Source: Dysgonamonadaceae bacterium (GTDB lineage: Bacteria; Bacteroidota; Bacteroidia; Bacteroidales; Azobacteroidaceae). From it: a stretch of DNA of 40,552 nt. The DNA is taken from NCBI GenBank assembly GCA_031275735.1, contig JAISOJ010000108.1:1-40552 (forward strand), written 5' to 3'. The notes under the pieces are model-generated. The model had not been told where the DNA came from. It did no database searches and worked only from the letters and a program-made list of their open reading frames with translations. This document shows positions 35,059 through 40,552 of the stretch, one piece after another. Position 1 is the first letter of the stretch. Each line of letters begins with the position of its first letter. The position numbers and the translations under genes are program-made.

Positions 35059-35076
35059 AAACTCACAAAAAAGAGT

Positions 35077-35120
35077 GGGCTGTCCCAAAAGTGCGTCATC
35101 CAGCGCTTGACGCGGGATTC
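35077..35120. mobile_element. Single end of a MITE-like element
   Basis: GGGCTGTCCCAAAAG (35077-35091) and the following GTCATC..GCGCTTG.CGCGGGAT match the reverse complement of the right end of the element at 39968-40119 over about 40 bases. No second end is present here, so this is a truncated copy. It is followed by 7-base repeats of ATTCATA (35117-35151). Confidence 0.6.
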
Positions 35121-35156
35121 ATAATTCATAATTCATAATTTATAATTCATTTACGT

Positions 35157-38100
35157 ATGAAACAATCATGTTTAACAAATGCACAAAAAAGAGTGACAAG
35201 TGATAAGTTAACGAGTAAACAAGTAAACGGGTTAACGAGTAAACAAGTAAACGAGTTAACGAGTAAACAAGTTAACGGGTTAACGAGTTGGCGAGTAAAC
35301 AAGTTAACGAGTAAACAAGTTAACGGGAGGGACGCATCCCCTTGCGGCGCTTCGCGCCACTCGTTTACTCGTTTACTCGTCAACTCGTTTACTTGTGGAT
35401 TACTTTCCATTTCGCTTTCTGCACCGGCCGTAGCGCAGCAAAAATATTCCCTAAACAGTGATAATCCAGCTATCATTTGGGAAATCAAGCCGAAAGACGA
35501 TTTGACGCCCAAAACCGGATTCGACATTTCGACGCCGGGATTCGATAACGCCGGATATGTAAAAGGCGTCGTACCCGGAACGGTTTTTACGGCCTACGTA
35601 GAAGCCGGCCTCGCAGCCGACCCCAATTATGGCGACAATATCTACCTGGAAGACGAATCGTTTTACAATCGACCCTTCTGGTACCGCACCGAATTTGATT
35701 GGCCGTCTTCCGAAGAAAACGGCCGGCGGGTTTGGCTGCATTTTGACGGCGCCAACCGGTTTGCCGACTATTACTTCAACGGAGAAAAACTTTCCGGAAC
35801 GCCCGCTTCCACCAAAGATGTAAGCGGACACATGATCCGCACAAAATACGACGTGACGGATTTAATCAACAAAACAGGAAAAAATGCAGTTGCCGTCCTG
35901 ATTACCGACGCCGACCAGAAAAAACACAGGGACGAACAATCGTGGTGGGGCGACAATGTATTCGGCAACTGGGCAAGCCCCACCTATCTCGCCGCCGGCG
36001 GCTGGGACTGGATGCCGTACGTGCCCGGACGACTGGCCGGAATAACCGGCAATGCCTATCTGATGATTACCGGCGACGCCGTAATAGAAGACCCCTGGAT
36101 AAGAGCAGACTTGCCCACCTGTCAACAGGCAGAAATCTCCATTGCCGTCCACATCAAAAACGCAGCCTCCGAATCGAAAGAAGTGATCCTCGACGGCGTA
36201 ATCAACCCCGGAAATATACAGTTTTCAAAAACACTCGCCCTCCCGGCCCAAACAACGCTTGCCGTCAAACTGAATAAAGACGAATACCCGCAGCTGGCAA
36301 TTAACAATCCGAAACTCTGGTACCCGAACGGATACGGCAACCCCGATTTATATACCTGCCGCTTAACCTGCTCGGAAGACGGAAAAGAATCGGATGCAAA
36401 AACAGTTTCATTCGGAATAAAAAAATACGAATACCGGCTTATCGAAAATTCAAAAAACATCCCCGTACTGACGCTCTTTATAAACGGCCAAAAACTGTTC
36501 TTAAAAGGCGGCAACTGGGGCATGAGCGAATACCTTCTCCGCTGCCGCGGCAAAGAATACGAAACCCGGATTTTACTTCATAAAGACATGAACTACAATA
36601 TGATCAGGCTGTGGACAGGCTGTGTCACCGACGATGAATTTTACGATTACTGCGACCAATACGGACTGATGGTTTGGGACGATTTTTGGCATTACTTTTC
36701 CTATTTCGGAGGACCCGACAAACCGGAAGATTTCAAGTCGAACGCCCTCGACAAAGTCAAGCGCCTGCGAAACCATCCCTGTATCGCCGTATGGTGCGGG
36801 GCGAATGAAACAACCCCGGCCGACGACCTGAATAATTATTTAAAAGACTTGATCGCCGCCGAAGACAACAACGACCGCCATTACCAACCCTGCTCCAATT
36901 CGGGCGGCCTGTCAGGAAGCGGCTGGTGGCTAAACAAAACGCCCAAAAGTCATTTCGAATCATCGGGAAGCAACCTGGGCGACGGCTATCCCTACGGCTC
37001 AACCTACGGTTACGGCTTGCGGACGGAAATCGGAACCGCCACCTTCCCCACATTCGAAAGCGTAAAAGAATTTATTCCCCCCAACGACCATTGGCCCCTG
37101 CCGAGCGACGAGCAGTTGAAAAACGACAACAATACGGTCTGGAACAAACATTTTTTCGGAAAGGAAGCCGCAAATGCCGGCCCCGACACCTACCGGAATA
37201 CGGTCGACCGGCAGTTTGGAGCCTCTTCCGGACTGGAAGAATTTTGCGAAAAATCACAACTCCTGAATATCGAAGTAATGAAAGGCATGTACGAGGCCTG
37301 GAACGACAAAATGTGGAACGACGCCACAGGCATTCTAATATGGATGAGCCAATCGGCCTATCCCTCCTTCGTATGGCAAACTTACGATTACTATTACGAT
37401 GCAACCGGAGCCTACTGGGGAGCCAAAAGAGCCTGCGAACCGCTGCATATTCAGTGGAACAGCAGCAACTATGCCATACGGGTGATTAATACGACTCCCG
37501 GCGACTGTAACGGATTGACAGCCAGGGCGATTATTTATGATTCGACAGGGAAGGAAATTACCTCAACCGCCAAACAGGTGAATGCGCCGGCCGGTATGCC
37601 CGCAAACTGTTTCCAGTTAAGTAAATCGACGGCAAACCTTCCGGACGTCCATTTCCTGAAACTGATACTGACCGACGCTTCCGGTAAGCTTGTTTCCGAA
37701 AACTGGTATTTGAAAGGCAAAACGGAATACGACTACACGCAATTGAAATCCATTCCCCGAGCCAATCTCTCGATAGCCGTTGACGGGAAAACCGAAAACG
37801 GCCAATACCTCCTGGACGCTTCCATCACCAATGCGGAAAATTCACCCGCTTTGGCCTATGGCGTCCGCCTGCGTGTGGTCAACGCCATTACCGGCGAACG
37901 GATACTTCCCATTTTCTTGCCGGACAATTATCTGTTGATCCTGCCGGGCGAAACCAAAAAAATCCAAATCACATTCGACGCCGCCCTCCTGAAAGGCGCA
38001 GAACCCCAATTGATGGTAAAACAATTCCTGCAGCCCGAAGAATCCGTTTCGGTCATTCAATCGCTTGCCGCAGAATATTTACCCGATATTAACATATACC

Positions 38101-38297
38101 CGAATCCGGCCGGCAACACCTTCCTCATCGACTGCCCGACGACCATCGATAAAGTCACGGTTTTTAATTCCTCCGGCAATAAAGTCTATGCCGGATCGGA
38201 AAAACGAATTGATGCGGGAGCGCTTCCCCGGGGCGTTTATTTTGCAAATATCAAAACAGACAAACAAATCGTATGCAAACGCATTATAAAAAACTAA
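35157..38297 (+). CDS. GH2 beta-mannosidase-like enzyme with repeat-encoded leader and T9SS tail
   Basis: A 1046-residue secreted glycoside hydrolase of family 2, closest in layout to exo-beta-mannosidase / endo-beta-mannosidase and exo-beta-glucosaminidase enzymes. The GH2 sugar-binding domain starts near residue 105 (PGTVFTAYVEAGLAADPNYG), with a beta-sandwich middle and a TIM barrel from about 435; acid/base Glu551 is in WCGANETTP, nucleophile Glu624 in RTEIGTATFPTFES. The end (about 975-1046; INIYPNPAGNTF ... GVYFANIKTDK) is a type A T9SS sorting domain, so it should be exported across the outer membrane. The leader is extraordinary: residues 17-57 are LTSKQVN(G/E) octads from an 8-base array, then RLLVNSFTCGLLSISLSAPAVA from the opposite array, with predicted signal peptidase cleavage after Ala93. 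Confidence 0.9.
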   Translation: MKQSCLTNAQKRVTSDKLTSKQVNGLTSKQVNELTSKQVNGLTSWRVNKLTSKQVNGRDASPCGASRHSFTRLLVNSFTCGLLSISLSAPAVAQQKYSLNSDNPAIIWEIKPKDDLTPKTGFDISTPGFDNAGYVKGVVPGTVFTAYVEAGLAADPNYGDNIYLEDESFYNRPFWYRTEFDWPSSEENGRRVWLHFDGANRFADYYFNGEKLSGTPASTKDVSGHMIRTKYDVTDLINKTGKNAVAVLITDADQKKHRDEQSWWGDNVFGNWASPTYLAAGGWDWMPYVPGRLAGITGNAYLMITGDAVIEDPWIRADLPTCQQAEISIAVHIKNAASESKEVILDGVINPGNIQFSKTLALPAQTTLAVKLNKDEYPQLAINNPKLWYPNGYGNPDLYTCRLTCSEDGKESDAKTVSFGIKKYEYRLIENSKNIPVLTLFINGQKLFLKGGNWGMSEYLLRCRGKEYETRILLHKDMNYNMIRLWTGCVTDDEFYDYCDQYGLMVWDDFWHYFSYFGGPDKPEDFKSNALDKVKRLRNHPCIAVWCGANETTPADDLNNYLKDLIAAEDNNDRHYQPCSNSGGLSGSGWWLNKTPKSHFESSGSNLGDGYPYGSTYGYGLRTEIGTATFPTFESVKEFIPPNDHWPLPSDEQLKNDNNTVWNKHFFGKEAANAGPDTYRNTVDRQFGASSGLEEFCEKSQLLNIEVMKGMYEAWNDKMWNDATGILIWMSQSAYPSFVWQTYDYYYDATGAYWGAKRACEPLHIQWNSSNYAIRVINTTPGDCNGLTARAIIYDSTGKEITSTAKQVNAPAGMPANCFQLSKSTANLPDVHFLKLILTDASGKLVSENWYLKGKTEYDYTQLKSIPRANLSIAVDGKTENGQYLLDASITNAENSPALAYGVRLRVVNAITGERILPIFLPDNYLLILPGETKKIQITFDAALLKGAEPQLMVKQFLQPEESVSVIQSLAAEYLPDINIYPNPAGNTFLIDCPTTIDKVTVFNSSGNKVYAGSEKRIDAGALPRGVYFANIKTDKQIVCKRIIKN
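35206..35396. repeat. Large inverted 8-base repeat in the GH2 leader
   Basis: Fifteen units of AGTTAACG/AGTAAACA/AGTAAACG and variants (35206-35327), a GC-rich centre (35328-35358), then four to five units of the reverse complement TTTACTCG/TCAACTCG (35359-35396). The left arm shows a 24-base higher-order rhythm. All of it is translated in the GH2 frame. Confidence 0.92.
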
Positions 38298-38395
38298 GAA
38301 CTAAGAGTTAAGTGTAGAGACGTATTGCAATACGTCTCTACTTCGCAAAGCGCGGCAAGTAGAGACGTTGCGCGCAACGTCTCTACTAAAAACTC
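38290..38395. repeat. Dispersed repeat, copy C (behind GH2)
   Basis: AACTAAGAACTAAGAGTTAA begins at the GH2 stop, then two perfect 28-base palindromes follow: 38314-38341 (half GTAGAGACGTATTG) and 38359-38386 (half GTAGAGACGTTGCG), separated by TTCGCAAAGCGCGGCAA. These are transcribed as two hairpins. Confidence 0.9.
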
Positions 38396-38422
38396 AGATT
38401 AATAATTAATAAAAAAAGTATC

Positions 38423-39844
38423 ATGAAAAAAACAATTATTTACAGCTGTATAAGCCTGTTGGCGGCTTTTTCAGCAACAACAAACGGCACAGACAAGATC
38501 AGAGTGGCCTGCATGGGAAACAGTATAACGGCAGGCAACTACAATTATCCGACGCCTTTGGGCGCCATGCTGGGCGATGATTACGACGTAAGAAGCTTTG
38601 GAAAAGGCGGAAGCGGTGTATTTATCGAAGACCGGATTGCCTTTGACGGGAACGATGACGGCGTATATGTGCGGACACAGGAATGTGCCGATGCACTGGC
38701 GTTTAATCCGGATATTGTAACCATCAAACTGGGAACGAACGATGTAGGAGAATTTTTCTTCTGCGAAAAGAATTTCTGGTACACCGACTGCAGTCAAAAA
38801 ACCTTGCGGGACGGCGTCAGGGAACGCTTCAAAAACGATTATATGACTTTAATAAACATGATTAAAGCCTTGCCTGCCAATCCCCGCATAATTCTTTGCT
38901 ATCCGGTTCGACTGTATCCGAAAGGCATGTTTGGACAGGGCGCAGCTATGGACGAGGTGATTCGCACCGAACAGCATACCATCGTCGATAACATAGCGGA
39001 AGAACAGGGTTTTGAAGTGATCGATCTCTGGGAACCGACCCGGGATATGGAAGAAAACTTTCCCGACGGTTGCCACCCCAATCATCAAGGCTCGTATGAG
39101 ATAGCAAAAGCCGTTTACCGGGGAATTACCGGAAAATCTTTTGATGAGCAAGCGATTGCCTCATTCATTCCCGAATTGAAAACGCCCTACTGCATCGTAA
39201 ACAAGTACAATGGAAAAGTAATGGAAGTCAAGCCGTCTTCGACTACTTACGGCGTTGTAACCTCTGATTTTGAAAGCGATAATGAAGCGCAGCAATTCTT
39301 ATTTGAAAATCTCACTTACGATGTGTTCCGGATCAGGACAAGCTTTAAAAATGCAGAAGATACTCCTTATTACCTGGCAATCAAGCCGGGACCTGTCGGC
39401 TTGCTGGAAATCGGGTATAATTGGGGTGCAAGCGACAACATACTGTCGATACAGGTATCTCCCGCCGAAGATGAATATTACACGATGGGCGTGTGGAAAT
39501 CCGATTCTTATATGGGCATTACCAAATCTTCGACGACGGTGAGAGGAGGTAAGAAATTGGCCGACCTGTCGGATTACGACAAATGGTCCTTTGTTAAAAC
39601 GTCCGAGATGCAGCCCTCAGCCATAAAACAGGAAAACAATGCCCCGTATCAAGTTACGATAGAAAATGGAAATACAATTTCCGTAAAAAATGCCGCCCCT
39701 CTGGATAAAATCGTGCTATACAACGTTTCCGGACAAACCGTTTATTCGACAGTCGCCGAAAGCAGCCAGGTTTTTATTCCTGTCTCGAAAGGCTTTTATG
39801 TGCTGAGCGCAGGTAATAAGGCGGTAAAAATAATTGCACAGTAA
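38423..39844 (+). CDS. SGNH-type esterase with T9SS sorting domain
   Basis: A 473-residue secreted esterase. After a signal peptide (1-22) the SGNH domain shows its blocks in order: VACMGNSITAG (Ser34), GKGGSG (block II Gly), KLGTNDVG (block III Asn) and PDGCHPNHQG (Asp215, His218). Such domains remove acetyl or other acyl groups from glycans. Residues about 248-390 (IVNKYNGKVMEV ... YLAIKPG) look like a beta-trefoil/ricin-type carbohydrate-binding module, though this is less sure. The last 75 residues (SVKNAAPLDKIVLYNVSGQT ... GFYVLSAGNKAVKII) are a type A T9SS sorting domain. It closes the PUL and may deacylate the mannoside before the GH enzymes act; that is inferred from position. Confidence 0.88.
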   Translation: MKKTIIYSCISLLAAFSATTNGTDKIRVACMGNSITAGNYNYPTPLGAMLGDDYDVRSFGKGGSGVFIEDRIAFDGNDDGVYVRTQECADALAFNPDIVTIKLGTNDVGEFFFCEKNFWYTDCSQKTLRDGVRERFKNDYMTLINMIKALPANPRIILCYPVRLYPKGMFGQGAAMDEVIRTEQHTIVDNIAEEQGFEVIDLWEPTRDMEENFPDGCHPNHQGSYEIAKAVYRGITGKSFDEQAIASFIPELKTPYCIVNKYNGKVMEVKPSSTTYGVVTSDFESDNEAQQFLFENLTYDVFRIRTSFKNAEDTPYYLAIKPGPVGLLEIGYNWGASDNILSIQVSPAEDEYYTMGVWKSDSYMGITKSSTTVRGGKKLADLSDYDKWSFVKTSEMQPSAIKQENNAPYQVTIENGNTISVKNAAPLDKIVLYNVSGQTVYSTVAESSQVFIPVSKGFYVLSAGNKAVKIIAQ

Positions 39845-39846
39845 AA

Positions 39847-39946
39847 GAACTAAAAACTAAAAGTTACGCGAAGCGCGGCAATCATTGCTTCGCGAAGTAG
39901 AGACGTATTGGAATACGTCTCTACGCTCCCTTGGTAGACATGACGG
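39847..39946. repeat. Dispersed repeat, copy B (behind the SGNH gene)
   Basis: Nearly identical to copy A. It contains an 8-base stem CGCGAAGC/GCTTCGCG and the 28-base palindrome at 39897-39924 with one mismatch at its centre. It begins 3 bases after the SGNH stop codon. Confidence 0.9.
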
Positions 39947-39967
39947 CGCATCGCCTGGGTGTGAAGG

Positions 39968-40119
39968 GGCTGTCTCAAAAGCCCCTTGGAGTGTATTTGT
40001 CATTGCTGACCTGACCCGCAATTGCGAAGCAATCGACCTGGTTCAATCCCCTGAAAACTTATGCTCGCTTTTCGGGAGATCCCGCGACAAGCGCGGGATG
40101 ACAGACTTTTGAGACAGCC
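39968..40119. mobile_element. MITE-like element with 14-base inverted ends
   Basis: GGCTGTCTCAAAAG (39968-39981) and CTTTTGAGACAGCC (40106-40119) are perfect inverted terminal repeats about 152 bases apart, enclosing non-coding DNA with a TCCCGCG..CGCGGGA hairpin near 40079-40097. The size and lack of a gene fit a miniature inverted-repeat transposable element mobilised in trans. A run of ten G (40124-40133) adjoins its right end. Confidence 0.75.
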
Positions 40120-40201
40120 TCGCGGGGGGGGGGATATTTCAATAGAAAAGGATTTCAAATTTATTGTTCAGGTATGGAAATAAAGAGGCAGGCGCTACAA
40201 C

Positions 40202-40552
40202 TTATATGGCGCCGTATTCATTTTGTTTAAGAATTTCAGAGACTTTGTCTATCGTTAATCCGGTAATGGAGGCAATAGTTTCGACAGCCAGGCCGGCTTT
40301 GTTGCCTGCTATTACGACTTCTGTTTTTCCTTTTTCCAATCCAACGGCTTCTCCTTCCGCACGTCCTTCCGCACGTCCTTCCGCACGTCCTTCTGCTCGT
40401 CCTTCTGCTCGTCCTTCTGCCCGTCCTTCTGCCCGTCCTTCCGCTCGTCCTTCTATCATTGAGGTTTTTATTACACTTTTTTGGTACCGTAATGCTTCTA
40501 TATGTGCGTCGTATGCTTCCCGTTCCGCTTTGTTCAACCGGTCTTTCCGCAA
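40202..40552 (-). CDS. Rpn-family nuclease/transposase, C-terminal part with RAEG repeats
   Basis: The 3' portion of a gene that continues beyond the window; 116 residues are visible on the minus strand and no reliable start is seen. The sequence (KAEREAYDAHIEALRYQKSV) matches the end of the catalytic region of Rpn/PD-(D/E)XK proteins, which are DNase-like recombination-promoting factors. It is followed by eight RAEG tetrapeptides (encoded by 12-base units, about 40354-40451) and a C-terminal helical module (NKAGLAVETIASITGLTIDKV) of a kind repeated at the ends of these proteins. The 12-base units keep the frame whatever their number. The catalytic domain itself is not in view. Confidence 0.75.
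   Translation of the reverse strand: MRKDRLNKAEREAYDAHIEALRYQKSVIKTSMIEGRAEGRAEGRAEGRAEGRAEGRAEGRAEGRAEGEAVGLEKGKTEVVIAGNKAGLAVETIASITGLTIDKVSEILKQNEYGAI

Noticed and set aside
35206-35396. Possible CRISPR array
   Set aside because: Units are 8 bases with no spacers, they are in a reading frame, and no cas gene is present.
36926-37489. 187-codon plus-strand frame inside the GH2 gene
   Set aside because: Arg-rich low-complexity shadow in a second frame of GH2, whose catalytic residues define the true frame.
39885-40112. 75-codon frame over copy B and the MITE
   Set aside because: It is composed of repeat and MITE sequence, and its end is the inverted terminal repeat.

Overview
The window looks like a chromosomal segment of an anaerobic Bacteroidales bacterium. 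The evidence is: SusC/SusD pairs with FecR, many Bacteroidetes-type promoters (TTG, 19-20 bases, TAnnTTTGC), DUF1573 and DUF3823 proteins, and two secreted enzymes ending in type IX secretion (T9SS) sorting domains. T9SS points away from gut Bacteroides and toward Porphyromonas/Tannerella/Dysgonomonas-like or other T9SS-bearing lineages; the genus cannot be fixed from this sequence. The left 24 kb is AT-rich; from about 24.45 kb to 39.8 kb the genes are visibly richer in GC.

Layout. 1-2.2 kb: tail of a sugar acetyltransferase, a probable 6S RNA behind a strong promoter, a rhamnosyltransferase-like GT2 and a small lipoprotein (minus strand). 2.4-6.5 kb: MBL hydrolase, glycine decarboxylase gcvP, DUF1573 protein. 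6.7-7.2 kb: a minus-strand pair of tiny genes (ribbon-helix-helix protein plus antitoxin-like protein) with palindromes over its own promoter. 7.8-11.3 kb: cDPGS-like P-loop protein, citrulline hydrolase CtlX and ornithine aminotransferase. 11.4-13.3 kb: MATE exporter and cytidylate-kinase-like protein. 13.4-20.3 kb: complete phosphate module pstS-pstC-pstA-pstB-phoU-phoB-phoR. 20.3-24.2 kb (minus): DnaQ-type exonuclease, dnaN, PhnP-like hydrolase, murB.

24.4-39.8 kb is a polysaccharide utilisation locus (PUL): FecR, STN-containing SusC, SusD, DUF3823 lipoprotein, GH130, GH92, a GH2 beta-mannosidase-like enzyme with T9SS tail, and an SGNH esterase with T9SS tail. GH92 + GH130 + GH2 suggests alpha-/beta-mannosides such as high-mannose N-glycan or mannan, with SusC/D importing the products. 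No ECF sigma factor sits beside fecR. 39.8-40.5 kb holds repeats, a MITE-like element and the C-terminal part of an Rpn-family nuclease/transposase.

Most unusual feature: three PUL genes (susD, DUF3823, GH2) have N-termini written by 7- and 8-base tandem repeats. Because 8 and 7 are not multiples of 3, every forward frame of an ideal array encodes the same periodic peptide (TRLLVYSF or VTRHPSP), so the arrays give a frame-independent leader that forms part of the signal peptide. Gain or loss of one unit would shift the downstream frame, making these candidate phase-variable loci. In the reverse orientation the array would carry a stop every 8 codons, and in the GH2 gene each of the five stop-prone units is the non-stop variant. 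Related palindromic repeats sit directly behind GH92, GH2 and the esterase.
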